64,000 nucleotides of DNA from Saccharothrix ecbatanensis (GCF_014205015.1 NZ_JACHMO010000001.1:7688001-7752000), one strand, 5' to 3'. Numbered from the stretch's first letter, positions 7,680 to 16,126 are shown. Made by a program: numbers and translations. The notes: generated from the letters alone by a model not told the origin.

Positions 7680-7740
7680 CGGTGGCGGTGGGATTTGAAC
7701 CCACGGAGGCTTTCACCTCACACGCTTTCGAGGCGTGCTC
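7680..7740. other. Presumed attachment site (attR) of the AICE
   Basis: AICE integrases usually recombine within the anticodon-loop-to-3'-end half of a tRNA gene. The matching left copy is outside the window, so the true core cannot be delimited here. Confidence 0.45.
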
Positions 7741-7764
7741 CTTCGGCCGCTCGGACACGCCACC
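7680..7764 (-). tRNA. tRNA-Ser (anticodon CGA)
   Basis: The minus strand folds as an 85-nt class II tRNA: acceptor GGTGGCG/CGCCACC, anticodon loop CTCGAAA with CGA at the centre, a long variable arm, the TPsiC segment GGTTCAAATCC and discriminator G. Its 3' end points at the integrase gene, so this is the integration target and the intact copy is kept at the right end of the element. Confidence 0.95.
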
Positions 7765-8006
7765 GCCGAGAACAATACAAGACCGCCGCGGCCGGGCCTA
7801 ACGGGGGTCGGGGTGGTGGTGAGGGCTGGTCGGAGCAGTTGGCCTTCGCCGAGTCGGCGACGCCGGTGATCCGGCGGAGATCGCACGGTCGGCGGATTTC
7901 CTTCGTCCAGAAGGGTGAGCCGGTGGAGCGGGAGGTTCGACGCTCGGCGCGAAGGTATCCGCGTGCCCTGGCAGAGAACCGACCTGTGAAGGAAGAGGCA
8001 CAGCAC

Positions 8007-8267
8007 ATGAAGACGGCGAAGGCTCTCGTGGTGGCGGCGGTGCTCGGCACGACGTTGGCAGGCGCTCCGGCGTTGGCGGACACGAGCGGGACGGGTGCGT
8101 CCGTCGGTGTGGTCGCGGCACAGGAGGAGCGGCACGACGACGGCGGCGGCGGCAACTACTGGGGCCTGCTCGGCCTCCTCGGGCTCTTGGGCTTGGCCGG
8201 TCTCGGCGGCCGCAAGCAGCACGCACAGCCCGGCACGGTCACCGATCGTCCGGTCACCGATCGCTGA
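8007..8267 (+). CDS. WGxxGxxG family secreted protein
   Basis: The 86-residue product has an N-terminal signal peptide ending near ALADTSG, an acidic His/Asp/Gly linker and a C-terminal hydrophobic segment NYWGLLGLLGLLGLAGLGGRK. This matches the WGxxGxxG-CTERM-like family, where the segment may act as a sorting or anchoring signal. The ATG at 8007 is preceded by GGAAGAGG; the longer frame upstream has no signal peptide. It lies just outside the AICE and its function is unknown. Confidence 0.75.
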   Translation: MKTAKALVVAAVLGTTLAGAPALADTSGTGASVGVVAAQEERHDDGGGGNYWGLLGLLGLLGLAGLGGRKQHAQPGTVTDRPVTDR

Positions 8268-8306
8268 AACGGCCGTTAAGCCGACCTTCGAGCCCGGTGG
8301 TGGGTG

Positions 8307-8426
8307 ATGCGTTTCGGGAACACGGAAGTGCGTTTCATGGGCGGCGGCGCCGGGTGCCTCACGATGCTGCTGGTGTCCATCGTGATCTCCGTCCTCCTCA
8401 CGGTGCTGCTCAACGTCCTGCTCTGA
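8307..8426 (+). CDS. 39-residue single-pass membrane peptide
   Basis: A short frame encodes MRFGNTEVRFMGGGAGCLTM followed by a run of about 20 hydrophobic residues rich in Leu and Val to the stop. Tiny proteins with a GGGAGC segment before one transmembrane helix are conserved in many actinobacteria without an assigned role. It follows the WGxxGxxG gene by 39 bp. Confidence 0.65.
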   Translation: MRFGNTEVRFMGGGAGCLTMLLVSIVISVLLTVLLNVLL

Positions 8427-8552
8427 GCCGCGAACGCACATGGGCGCCGATCCGAGCCTCGTCAGGCCGGGTCGGCGCCCCTGTCGTGCGTTCCGTGCCG
8501 AGCCGGCGCTGGGAGGGCCACCGGGAGGGCACGGCCATGACCCTACCCTATT

Positions 8553-8570
8553 CTCGAACACACGTTCGAG
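8553..8570. promoter_or_regulatory. Perfect LexA-type SOS box
   Basis: The 16-bp palindrome TCGAACACACGTTCGA (8554-8569) matches the actinobacterial LexA consensus TCGAAC-N4-GTTCGA exactly and is flanked by a further C-G pair. It lies 93 bp before the start of the secreted nuclease gene and 127 bp after the small membrane peptide. Confidence 0.75.
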
Positions 8571-8662
8571 TGAAGGGCAAGGGTCAACAGTTAGTGACGG
8601 TGTCTTCCGCCGTTCACTCGATCCGGGGAGGATGCGCGCACCCGCCAAATACGGAGGACCCG

Positions 8663-11113
8663 TTGAGATCTACCCCGCTCCGCGTCGGACTGGCCGTCAC
8701 CGCCGCCTCGGCCGTCACGCTCGCCCTGGCGACGCCGATCCACGCGGCACCCAGTCCGGACGCGCTCATCGCCGAGGTCTACGGCGGTGGCGGCAACTCC
8801 GGCGCGACGCTGACCCAGGACTTCGTCGAACTGGCCAACGCCGGCACCGCGCCGGTGAACGTCGACGGCTGGAGCGTGCAGTACCTGCCGGCCAGTGCGA
8901 GCGCGACCAGCCAGTGGCAGGTCACCCCGCTGACCGGCGCGATCGCCCCCGCCGGCCGCTTCCTGATCGCCCAGTCCAAGGGCGCCGGCGGCACCGTCGA
9001 ACTGCCCGCGCCGGACGTCACCGGCACCATCGCCATGGGCGGCTCCGGCGGCACGATCGCCCTCGTCACCGAGACCACCGCGTTGACCTGCAAGACGGCC
9101 GCGGACTGCGCCGCCGACACGCGCGTCCGCGACCTGGTCGGCTACGGCTCGTCCACCGTCGTCCGGGAGACCGCGCCGACCGCGAACCCGAGCAACACGA
9201 CCTCCGCCGCCCGGGCCGCGCTGACCGACACCGACAACAACTCGGTCGACTTCACCGTCGGCGCGCCGACCCCCGTCAACGCCGCCGGCCAGGGCCCGGG
9301 CAACCCCGATCCCGACCCGGAACCGGAGCCCGGCGACAAGCGGATCCGCGACATCCAGGGCACCACCCGCATCTCGCCGCTGGTCGGCCAGAAGGTCGCC
9401 GGCGTCCCCGGCGTCGTCACCGCGACCCGCTCGTTCGGCGACCGCGGCTTCTGGATCCAGGACACCGCCCCGGACACCGACCCGCGCACCAGCGAGGGCG
9501 TGTTCGTCTACACCGCCGCCCTCGCCCCGACCGTGGAGCCCGGTGACGAGGTGCTGGTCTCCGGCGCCATCGCCGAGTACCGGCCCGGCGGTGACGCGGC
9601 GAGCAACTCCAACCAGACGCTCACCGAGATCACCGGCGCCACCGTCACCGTGAAGTCCAAGGGCAACGCCCTGCCGGCGCCGGAGACCCTGAACCCCCCG
9701 GCCGGCTACCTGCCCACGGCGGGCGGCGGCAGCATCGAGGCCCTCCCGCTCGACCCGGCGACCTACGGCCAGGACTACTACGAGTCCCGCGAGGGCATGT
9801 ACGTCCAGGTGAACGACGCCCGCGTGGTCGGACCGACGAACAGCTTCGGCGAGAGCTGGATCACCGCCAACGCGACCCAGAACCCGACCCCCCGCGGCGG
9901 CACGATCTACCTCGGCTACGACCAGCCCAACAGCGGCCGGATCAAGGTCAAGCCCGCCGCCGCCACGCCGCAGACCAGCAACGTCGGCGACGTGTGGCGC
10001 GGCACGACGGTCGGCAACGTCGAGTACACCAACTTCGGCGGCTACACCCTGGCCACGAAGACGGTCGGCGAGCACGTCTCCGGCGGCATCACGCCGGAGG
10101 TCACGGACGCGCAGCGCATGCACGAGCTGTCGGTGGCCACGTACAACGTGGAGAACCTGGCCGCCACCAACGACCAGGCGAAGTTCGACCGCCTCGGCGC
10201 CGCCGTCGTGAACAACCTCAAGAGCCCGGACGTGGTGGTGCTGGAGGAGATCCAGGACGACAACGGCCCGACCGACGACGGCACGGTGGCGGCGGACGCG
10301 ACGTTCGCCAAGTTCACAGAGACCATCGCGGCCGCCGGCGGTCCGCGCTACCAGTGGCGCCAGATCGACCCGCAGAACAAGCAGGACGGCGGCCAGCCGG
10401 GCGGCAACATCCGGGTGGCGTTCCTGTTCAACCCGGCGCGGGTGTCCTTCGTGGACCGTCCGGGCGGCGACGCCACCACGGCGGTGTCGGTGGTGCGCCA
10501 GCACGGCCGGGCCGCGCTGTCCGTGTCGCCGGGCCGCATCGCGCCCGCCGACCCGGCGTGGGAGTCCAGCCGCAAGCCGCTGGCCGGCGAGTTCAAGTTC
10601 CGCGGTCGCACGGTGTTCGTGGTCGGGAACCACTTCGCCTCCAAGGGTGGCGACCAGGCCATGCACGGCCGTTACCAGGAGCCCGTGCGCGGTTCCGAGG
10701 TGCAGCGGGCCGAGCAGGCCGCACTGCTGCGCGGCTTCGTGGACCAGGTGAAGGCGGTCGACCCGGGCGCCAACGTGGTCCTCGCGGGTGACATCAACGA
10801 CTACCAGTTCTCGCCGGTCGTCAAGACACTGACCGGCAAGGGCGACGTGGTGGCCCTGATCGACACCCTGCCCGCGGCCGAGCGGTACAGCTACGTGTTC
10901 GAGGGCAACTCGCAGACCCTGGACCACATCCTGATCAGCGCGAACATCACCCGGTACCGCTACGACGTGGTGCACATCAACGCCGAGTTCGCCGACCAGG
11001 CGAGCGACCACGACCCGCAGGTCGTGAAGGTGCGCCCGAGCACCGGCAACGCGAACGTCGACCGGCTGCTGTTCCAGCTGGAGGACTTCGTCGAGCACCT
11101 GCCTCGGTCGTAG
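8663..11113 (+). CDS. Secreted multidomain nuclease (lamin-tail plus endonuclease/exonuclease/phosphatase)
   Basis: The TTG at 8663 is chosen because GGAGG lies 5 bp upstream and it opens a signal peptide ending near ATPIHAA; the frame extends further upstream without such signals. The 816-residue protein has a lamin-tail-like domain (about residues 30-205, beginning with LIAEVYGGGGNSG and FVELAN), a Pro/Asp/Glu linker, an OB-like middle (about 230-480) and a C-terminal endonuclease/exonuclease/phosphatase domain with TYNVENLA, FVVGNHFASKGGDQ, LAGDINDYQ and SDHDPQ. This is the layout of ExeM/NucH-type extracellular nucleases, which cut DNA for phosphate or matrix turnover. A perfect LexA-type box lies in its leader. 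Confidence 0.88.
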   Translation: MRSTPLRVGLAVTAASAVTLALATPIHAAPSPDALIAEVYGGGGNSGATLTQDFVELANAGTAPVNVDGWSVQYLPASASATSQWQVTPLTGAIAPAGRFLIAQSKGAGGTVELPAPDVTGTIAMGGSGGTIALVTETTALTCKTAADCAADTRVRDLVGYGSSTVVRETAPTANPSNTTSAARAALTDTDNNSVDFTVGAPTPVNAAGQGPGNPDPDPEPEPGDKRIRDIQGTTRISPLVGQKVAGVPGVVTATRSFGDRGFWIQDTAPDTDPRTSEGVFVYTAALAPTVEPGDEVLVSGAIAEYRPGGDAASNSNQTLTEITGATVTVKSKGNALPAPETLNPPAGYLPTAGGGSIEALPLDPATYGQDYYESREGMYVQVNDARVVGPTNSFGESWITANATQNPTPRGGTIYLGYDQPNSGRIKVKPAAATPQTSNVGDVWRGTTVGNVEYTNFGGYTLATKTVGEHVSGGITPEVTDAQRMHELSVATYNVENLAATNDQAKFDRLGAAVVNNLKSPDVVVLEEIQDDNGPTDDGTVAADATFAKFTETIAAAGGPRYQWRQIDPQNKQDGGQPGGNIRVAFLFNPARVSFVDRPGGDATTAVSVVRQHGRAALSVSPGRIAPADPAWESSRKPLAGEFKFRGRTVFVVGNHFASKGGDQAMHGRYQEPVRGSEVQRAEQAALLRGFVDQVKAVDPGANVVLAGDINDYQFSPVVKTLTGKGDVVALIDTLPAAERYSYVFEGNSQTLDHILISANITRYRYDVVHINAEFADQASDHDPQVVKVRPSTGNANVDRLLFQLEDFVEHLPRS

Positions 11114-11127
11114 ACCTGAGCAGCGGG

Positions 11128-11164
11128 AAGGCCCCCTCGGACATCGCGTCCGAGGGGGCCTTTT
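11128..11164 (+). terminator. Rho-independent terminator after the secreted nuclease gene
   Basis: A 14-bp stem AAGGCCCCCTCGGA (11128-11141) pairs with 11149-11162 around a 7-base loop and runs into TTTT. It lies 14 bp after the stop. Confidence 0.9.
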
Positions 11165-11183
11165 CCGTTGTGTCGGCCGGGCG

Positions 11184-11837
11184 TCAGTTCCGAACGGGCG
11201 CCGCGGGCGCGCTGGTCGGAACGGGCTCGGGCCTGGCCGTCGTGCTGGGGGCGGCGGTGGTGCTGGGGGCGGCGGTGGTGCTGGGGACGGGCCTGGTGGT
11301 CACAGTGGGCCCGGGGGTGACGGTCGGCTCAGGCCGGGTGCTGGCGGTGGGTTCGGGCATGGCAGTGGTGCTCGGCACGGGCTTGGTGGTGACGGTCGGC
11401 TCGGGCTTGACCGTGGTGCTCGGTACCGGCTTGGTCGTGGTCGGAGGCGCGGGCGAGTCGGTGCACCGCGCCTCAGCCGGCAGGTTGGCGTAGTCGTCGC
11501 CGACGAAGTAGATGGCGCTGGACCACTGGCTGCCGCCGTCCTGCCTGCCGACGTTCAGCCAGACGTCGTTGGTGTAGCCGAAGTCCGTGACCGACTCGCC
11601 GTGCACCCAGCAGTAGACCCCCGTGGTCGTGCCTGCGGGGATCTGGCCTCCCGCGGCGGGCAGGCACGCGGTCGAGGGGCAGATCCGGACGTTGACGGCG
11701 TGCCACGTGGTGGCCCGGTACGACGGCGCGCCACTCGCGGCGACCTCGGTTGCGGGCTGGGCCAGTGCCACGGCGACGCCGGCGAGCAGGCCCGAAACGG
11801 CCAGTGACGCGGCGACGGCCGTCTTGACGATCCTCAT
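11184..11837 (-). CDS. Secreted SH3-like protein with Thr/Pro-rich repeat tail
   Basis: The 217-residue product has a signal peptide (MRIVKTAVAASLAVSG, cut near ALAQP), a compact domain with four Cys around VNVRICPSTACLPAAG and YCWVHGESVTDFG that resembles an SH3-like cell-wall-binding fold, and a tail of about 95 residues made of Thr/Pro-rich repeats such as KPVPSTT and RPEPTVT. The ATG at 11837 is 8 bp after GGAGG; an ATG two codons earlier is too close. The tail may span the wall. It is convergent with the nuclease gene, and the Cys-rich domain recalls the small secreted protein at 13068-13340. Confidence 0.78.
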   Translation of the reverse strand: MRIVKTAVAASLAVSGLLAGVAVALAQPATEVAASGAPSYRATTWHAVNVRICPSTACLPAAGGQIPAGTTTGVYCWVHGESVTDFGYTNDVWLNVGRQDGGSQWSSAIYFVGDDYANLPAEARCTDSPAPPTTTKPVPSTTVKPEPTVTTKPVPSTTAMPEPTASTRPEPTVTPGPTVTTRPVPSTTAAPSTTAAPSTTARPEPVPTSAPAAPVRN

Positions 11838-11923
11838 GCGCATGTCCTCCCAGTGGTCACAGTCGATCACTCGGTACACGCGTTCGGTGATGTTCCGCGT
11901 TGCATCGGAACCGGGAAAAGCAG

Positions 11924-11958
11924 CAGGGCCCCGGTCACCTGACGGTGGCGGGGCCCTG
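11924..11958 (-). terminator. Terminator of tRNA-Ser(GGA)
   Basis: CAGGGCCCCG at 11949-11958 (minus strand) pairs with 11924-11933, and the minus strand continues into TGCTGCTTTTCCC. It lies 5 bp after the tRNA 3' end. Confidence 0.8.
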
Positions 11959-11963
11959 ATCTG

Positions 11964-12048
11964 CGGAGGATACGGGATTTGAACCCGTGAGGGGGTTAAC
12001 CCAACACGATTTCCAGTCGTGCGCACTAGGCCACTATGCGAATCCTCC
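11964..12048 (-). tRNA. tRNA-Ser (anticodon GGA)
   Basis: The minus strand gives an 85-nt class II tRNA with acceptor GGAGGAT/ATCCTCC, anticodon loop CTGGAAA (GGA), a long variable arm, GGTTCAAATCC and discriminator G. It reads UCC and UCU serine codons and is a second serine tRNA beside the CGA species at 7680-7764. Confidence 0.95.
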
Positions 12049-12124
12049 GCCGCAGAGACTACCGGAGGGCGGTGGCGCGACCCAAAACGGGTGGTCGTCG
12101 GACGGTGCATCGGGTGTCGATAGG

Positions 12125-12143
12125 TTCGGTTAGGCTTGCCTAA
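12125..12143. promoter_or_regulatory. DtxR/IdeR/DmdR-type iron box overlapping a start codon
   Basis: The 19-mer TTCGGTTAGGCTTGCCTAA closely matches the iron-box consensus TTAGGTTAGGCTAACCTAA. Its last base is the A of the ATG of the siderophore-binding lipoprotein gene, so an iron-loaded repressor would cover the start of transcription. Confidence 0.88.
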
Positions 12144-13063
12144 TGAAGCAAGCTCTGGTGGTCGCCCTGTCCGCTCTGCTCTTGGCCGCCTGCGGTAGTG
12201 GCGGTGGGAATACCGAGTCGACGACGACCGGGGTCACGGTCGACACGCGGTTCGGTCCCGTGACGATCGACAAGCCGCCGACGCGGGTCGTGGCGCTGGG
12301 CTGGTCGGACGCGGAAACGGCGCTGGCGCTCGGCGTGCGGCCGGTGGGCGCGAGCGACTGGCTCGCGTTCGGCGGCAAGGGCGTCGGCCCGTGGGCGGAA
12401 GGGCTGTACCAGGAGGCCCCGAAGCTGCTCGGCACCACCGAGATCGACTACGAGGCCGTCGCCGCGCTCCAGCCTGACCTCATCCTCAACACCCGCTCGG
12501 ACAACGACGAGAAGAAGCACGAGACGCTGTCCCGGATCGCGCCCACCATCGCCGCGCCGAAGGACGTCATCCCGTACGGCACGACGTGGCGGCAGCAGGT
12601 CGAGTCGGTGGCGAAGGCGTTGGGCAAGGTCGCCGAGGGCGGCAAGATCATCGCCGACCTGGACGCGAAGTTCGCCGCCAACAAGAATTTCGACGGCCGG
12701 ACGACCGTCGTCGGCGCGCACTTCGACGGCAAGTTCGGCGCGTACGTCTCCGGTGACGCCCGCACGGACTTCATGAAGGCCATCGGCTTCACCCCGCGCG
12801 AGGACGTCGAGGCCCTGGCGTCCGGCACGTTCTACGTGGACATCTCGGCCGAGCGGCTGGACCTGCTCGACGCCGACCTGACCGTGCTGTTCCCCATCGG
12901 CGGTGACGCGTCGGCGCTCAGGGCGAACCCGCTGGTGAACGAGAAGGCGTTGATCCTGGAGGACAAGAACCTGGTCAACGCCTTCTCCAGCGGCTCGTCA
13001 CTCGGCATGGCCTACGCGCTCGACCACGCCGTGCCGCTGTTCACCGCCGCGATGGGCCGGTAG
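12143..13063 (+). CDS. Iron-siderophore ABC transporter substrate-binding lipoprotein
   Basis: The 306-residue product has a lipoprotein signal peptide with lipobox LLAAC (Cys at about residue 18) and the two-lobe FepB/FhuD-type periplasmic-binding fold: RVVALGWSDAETALALGV, then LQPDLILN and a C-terminal lobe. It should bind a ferric siderophore outside the membrane and hand it to an FecCD-type permease, but no permease or ATPase gene lies beside it, so it must work with a transporter coded elsewhere. No Shine-Dalgarno sequence precedes the ATG, which fits a leaderless mRNA. An iron box ends at the start codon. The gene ends 4 bp from a convergent secreted-protein gene. Confidence 0.9.
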   Translation: MKQALVVALSALLLAACGSGGGNTESTTTGVTVDTRFGPVTIDKPPTRVVALGWSDAETALALGVRPVGASDWLAFGGKGVGPWAEGLYQEAPKLLGTTEIDYEAVAALQPDLILNTRSDNDEKKHETLSRIAPTIAAPKDVIPYGTTWRQQVESVAKALGKVAEGGKIIADLDAKFAANKNFDGRTTVVGAHFDGKFGAYVSGDARTDFMKAIGFTPREDVEALASGTFYVDISAERLDLLDADLTVLFPIGGDASALRANPLVNEKALILEDKNLVNAFSSGSSLGMAYALDHAVPLFTAAMGR

Positions 13064-13067
13064 GAAC

Positions 13068-13340
13068 TCAGCAGAACCAGCCGTCGGCCACCCAGCCGTT
13101 CGCGTTGATGTGCCCGTAGGCGAAGCCGTAGATGTAGTTGCCGGACTTCGGGCCCTTCACCAGGAACGTCTGGCCGCGGTAGAGGGTGCCCATCCACGGG
13201 CCGTCGTGGGGGGCGGTGCGGACGTAGAGGTCGTTGGCGCACACGGTTTCCCGTTGGCCGATGGCGCCGTTGGCGGCCTGCGCGGGGGTCGCGGTGGTGA
13301 CGAGGGCGACCACGGCGATCAGCGCCGCCGCTGCTTTCAC
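13068..13340 (-). CDS. Small secreted SH3-like protein
   Basis: The mature part (after TATPAQA) is about 70 residues and contains RETVCANDLYVRTAPHDG, YRGQTFLVKG and a final WFC, an SH3-like wall-binding pattern with a probable disulfide. The GTG at 13340 gives a compact signal peptide (MKAAAALIAVVALV), but GTG codons at 13343, 13355, 13358, 13370 and 13373 are in frame because of a 15-bp tandem repeat, so the true start is uncertain. The farthest candidates overlap the stop of the upstream gene (GTGA), which suggests coupling. Confidence 0.72.
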   Translation of the reverse strand: MKAAAALIAVVALVTTATPAQAANGAIGQRETVCANDLYVRTAPHDGPWMGTLYRGQTFLVKGPKSGNYIYGFAYGHINANGWVADGWFC

Positions 13341-13380
13341 CACGAGTGCCCTCACCACGAGTGCCCTCACCACGAGTCGT
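13341..13380. repeat. 15-bp tandem repeat at a gene junction
   Basis: The unit ACCACGAGTGCCCTC (plus strand) occurs at 13340-13354 and 13355-13369, with a partial third copy at 13370-13378. On the minus strand each unit contains GTGGTGAGGG, so start codon and AGG-type ribosome site are duplicated together. The repeat spans the stop of 13367-13663. Confidence 0.8.
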
Positions 13381-13663
13381 AGCCCCCGATGCACTCGATC
13401 CTGATGTAGCCCCAGTCGTTGGGGCCGTAGTCCATGCTCGCCGCCCAGCCGTTGTAGACGGGGTGGGCGCCGGGCGTGTGGCCGATCTTGTTGCCGTACG
13501 TCAGGGTCCGCTTGAACTCGACCGGGCCGACCGCGTGGTTGTAGTTGCCGTAGAAGCTCGCCGTCTGGCAGACGACGATGGCGTGTCGGGGCGGGACCGG
13601 TTCGGCCGCCGCGGTGGTGGCTCCGAGCATCAGGGCGGTGCACGCGAGGACGAGAGCCCTCAT
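13367..13663 (-). CDS. Small secreted protein, unknown family
   Basis: The 98-residue product starts at an ATG with GGAGG about 6 bp upstream and has a clear signal peptide (MRALVLACTALMLGATTAAA). The mature 75 residues contain two Cys (VCQTASFYG and IECIGGYDSW), likely a disulfide, and several Gly/Asn/Tyr/Trp residues typical of small secreted beta proteins. It lies directly upstream of the SH3-like gene and the two may form one unit. I do not recognise the family. Confidence 0.75.
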   Translation of the reverse strand: MRALVLACTALMLGATTAAAEPVPPRHAIVVCQTASFYGNYNHAVGPVEFKRTLTYGNKIGHTPGAHPVYNGWAASMDYGPNDWGYIRIECIGGYDSW

Positions 13664-13753
13664 TTGGTTCCTCCTTCACCGGGTAGTGCCACTAACCGGT
13701 GAAAGTTTCCCGTGCGTGGAGTGGGGGCGGACAGGGCCGGAAGGGCGACCGGC

Positions 13754-13759
13754 TACACT
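13754..13759 (+). promoter_or_regulatory. -10 element (TACACT) of the SRP RNA
   Basis: TACACT lies about 7-12 bp before the expected 5' end of the SRP RNA. No convincing -35 box is seen at the usual distance. Confidence 0.5.
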
Positions 13760-13762
13760 TGA

Positions 13763-13853
13763 GGCGGACCTCGTGCGGCACATATCTCGCGAACCTCCCC
13801 AGGGCCGGAAGGCAGCAAGGATAAGCGGGCTCTGGTGGGTGCACGGGGTCCCC
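13763..13853 (+). ncRNA. ffs: Small signal recognition particle RNA (4.5S type)
   Basis: The terminal helix pairs GGACCTCGTGC (13766-13776) with GCACGGGGTCC (13841-13851), and the apical hairpin has the universal SRP domain IV features: CCAGGGCC, the GGAA tetraloop, GGCAGCAAGG and a return strand ending CTCTGG. With Ffh it targets membrane and secreted proteins. It lies just upstream of dnaX, a common actinobacterial arrangement, and ends in a CCCTTTCTTT tail. Confidence 0.93.
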
Positions 13854-13888
13854 TTTCTTTGTCGGACCCTCCCGGTAAGGTCGCCGAC

Positions 13889-16045
13889 GTGGCGCTCGCC
13901 CTCTATCGCAAGTACCGTCCGGCCACCTTTGGCGAGGTGGTCGGCCAAGAGCACGTCACCGATCCGCTGCGCACCGCCTTGGGCGCCGGTCGGATCAACC
14001 ACGCCTACCTGTTCTCCGGGCCGCGCGGCTGCGGCAAGACGTCCAGCGCCCGCATCCTCGCGCGCTCGCTGAACTGCGTGAAGGGCCCCACGCCCGACCC
14101 GTGCGGCGAGTGCAACTCGTGCGTCGGGCTGGCGCCCAACGGGCCCGGCAGCGTGGACGTGGTGGAGCTGGACGCGGCCAGCCACGGCGGCGTGGACGAC
14201 GCCCGTGAGCTGCGGGACAAGGCGTTCTACTCGCCCGCCGAGGCGCGCTACCGGGTGTTCATCATCGACGAGGCGCACATGGTCACCACGCAGGGCTTCA
14301 ACGCCCTGCTGAAGATCGTGGAAGAGCCGCCCGAGCACCTGATCTTCATCTTCGCCACCACCGAGCCGGACAAGGTGCTGCCGACCATCCGGTCGCGCAC
14401 GCACCACTACCCGTTCCGGCTGATCCCGCCGAGCGCGATGCGGGCGTTGCTGGAGCGCAACTGCGCGGCCGAGGGCGTGACGGTCGACCCGTCGGTGTTC
14501 CCGCTGGTCATCCGCGCGGGCGGCGGGTCCGCGCGGGACACGCAGTCGGTGATGGACCAGCTGCTGTCCGGCGCGGGGCCCGAAGGCGTCCGGTACGACC
14601 GGGCGATCGCGCTGCTCGGCGTGACGGACGTGGCGCTGATCAACGACGTGGTGGACGGGCTGGCGGCGGGCGACGGCTCGGCCGTGTTCGGCACCATCGA
14701 CCGGCTGGTCGAGGCCGGGCACGACCCGCGCCGGTTCGCCTCCGACCTGCTCGACCGGCTGCGCGACCTGGTGCTGCTGCACGCCGTGCCGGACGCGGCG
14801 GAGCGCGGTCTGGTGTCCGCGCCGGACGACGAGCTGGCCAAGATGGCGGCCCAGCGTGAAGCGACCAGGCCGGGGACCGTCACCCGATGGGCGGAAAACC
14901 TGCACCAGGGGTTGACCGAGATGCGTGGCTCGACCGCGCCGCGGCTCCTCCTCGAACTGGTGTCCTCGCGGATGCTCCTGCCGTCGGTGGGTGATGTCGA
15001 GTCGGGGCTCTTGCAACGCGTCGAGCAGCTGGAACGCCACGGTCCACCGGCCGGCGGAGCGGCAGCGGGCGACAGCTCGGGCGGCCCGGTCGAGCCCAAG
15101 TTCCAGCGGCCTTCGCAGCGTCCCGCCGACGCCCCACCCGCCGCGAGCAGCGGTCCGGCGCCCGCGGCACCCGTCGAACGGCCCGCGGCGCCGGTCGAAC
15201 GGCCCGCGGCGCCGGTTGTCGAACGACCCGCGGCGTCTGTGGAACGGCCTGTGGCAGAACGGCCAGTGGCACCGGTCGGTCCGCCGCCCGCGCCGCCGGT
15301 CCTGCGATCGGTGCCTCAACCGGCCGCCGTGGAACGGTTGGCGCCCCCGCCGGTCGAGCCCCCGGTGGAGCCCGACCTGCCCGCCGACGTGCCCGTTGCT
15401 GAAGTGCCCGCCGCTGAAGTGCCGGTGGCGTCTGCGCCGGCTGTGCCGTCCGCGGGCGGTATCGACGCGGCCGAGGTGCGGCGGCGCTGGTCGGAGCTGC
15501 TGGGCGTGGTCCGCGGCAGCAGCCGGAGCACCGAGGCGATGCTCACCAACGCCACCGTCGCCGACGTCGACGGCAACACGATCACCCTCACCCACACCTC
15601 CGCCCCGCTGGCCCGCCGCCTCGCCGAGCCGCGCAACGCCGACGCCATCGCCGCCGCGTTCGCGCAGGTCCTCGGCGGCACGTGGCAGGTGCGCTGTGTT
15701 CACGGCGACGCGACCGCCGCGCCCGCCCGCCAGGCGGCGCAGAAGCCGCAGCGACCGGCCCCGACCAGGCCGAGCCAGAACACGCAGGCGCCGGGTCAGG
15801 CCCAGCGACCGTCGGAGCCGACCCGTCAGGCGCCGCCCGGCCGGTCGACCTCCGCGGACGACGTGCCGCCGCCGCCCGAGCCGCCCGAGCCCGACGACCC
15901 CCTCCCGCCGGAGCCGGTGGACGAGGAGGAGATGTTGGCCGAGGCCGCTCTCCCCAGCGAGGAGGGTGACCAGCGGCTCGACCCGGAGGCCGTGGTGCTC
16001 AAGCTGCTGGCCGACGAGCTGGGCGCCCGACCGTTGAAGGGCTGA
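13889..16045 (+). CDS. dnaX: DNA polymerase III subunits gamma/tau
   Basis: The GTG at 13889 opens the canonical start [20 protein letters not shown]. The 718-residue protein has an AAA+ clamp-loader module with Walker [15 protein letters not shown] (near 45-58), the zinc module C-x8-C-x2-C-x2-C (near 64-79), Walker [10 protein letters not shown] and the sensor segment [15 protein letters not shown]. Domain III follows to about residue 365. After residue 380 comes a Pro/Ala/Glu-rich tail with repeats of VERPAAP, a conserved helical block (about 530-620) and an acidic end, together tau-like. The tail length fits actinobacterial DnaX. Whether a short gamma form is made cannot be seen. Confidence 0.96.
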   Translation: MALALYRKYRPATFGEVVGQEHVTDPLRTALGAGRINHAYLFSGPRGCGKTSSARILARSLNCVKGPTPDPCGECNSCVGLAPNGPGSVDVVELDAASHGGVDDARELRDKAFYSPAEARYRVFIIDEAHMVTTQGFNALLKIVEEPPEHLIFIFATTEPDKVLPTIRSRTHHYPFRLIPPSAMRALLERNCAAEGVTVDPSVFPLVIRAGGGSARDTQSVMDQLLSGAGPEGVRYDRAIALLGVTDVALINDVVDGLAAGDGSAVFGTIDRLVEAGHDPRRFASDLLDRLRDLVLLHAVPDAAERGLVSAPDDELAKMAAQREATRPGTVTRWAENLHQGLTEMRGSTAPRLLLELVSSRMLLPSVGDVESGLLQRVEQLERHGPPAGGAAAGDSSGGPVEPKFQRPSQRPADAPPAASSGPAPAAPVERPAAPVERPAAPVVERPAASVERPVAERPVAPVGPPPAPPVLRSVPQPAAVERLAPPPVEPPVEPDLPADVPVAEVPAAEVPVASAPAVPSAGGIDAAEVRRRWSELLGVVRGSSRSTEAMLTNATVADVDGNTITLTHTSAPLARRLAEPRNADAIAAAFAQVLGGTWQVRCVHGDATAAPARQAAQKPQRPAPTRPSQNTQAPGQAQRPSEPTRQAPPGRSTSADDVPPPPEPPEPDDPLPPEPVDEEEMLAEAALPSEEGDQRLDPEAVVLKLLADELGARPLKG

Positions 16046-16126
16046 TCGGCACGACCGCGGACGCGACTACGCTGGTGAACGGCGGCATTACCCAGAAGAG
16101 GTATACGCAGAAGAGAGGAACCCGCG

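Larger units (their letters stand above)
1..7680. mobile_element. Actinomycete integrative and conjugative element (AICE), right part
   Basis: The block has the standard AICE order: FtsK/TraB-like translocase, small element proteins, primase-polymerase replication protein, excisionase and tyrosine integrase, ending at the 3' end of a tRNA gene. All nine genes are on the plus strand and most overlap by 4 bp. The integrase stops 78 bp from the tRNA-Ser 3' end, the usual place of attP in pSAM2-like elements. The left end, including the other attachment site and any further transfer genes, lies outside the window. Whether the element can excise and transfer cannot be read from the sequence, but no inactivating frameshift is visible in int, xis, the primase or the visible part of the translocase. 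Confidence 0.9.

Noticed and set aside
8591..11098. 835-codon minus-strand frame opposite the secreted nuclease
   Set aside because: It is a long Val/Arg/Gly shadow of a gene with recognisable catalytic motifs.
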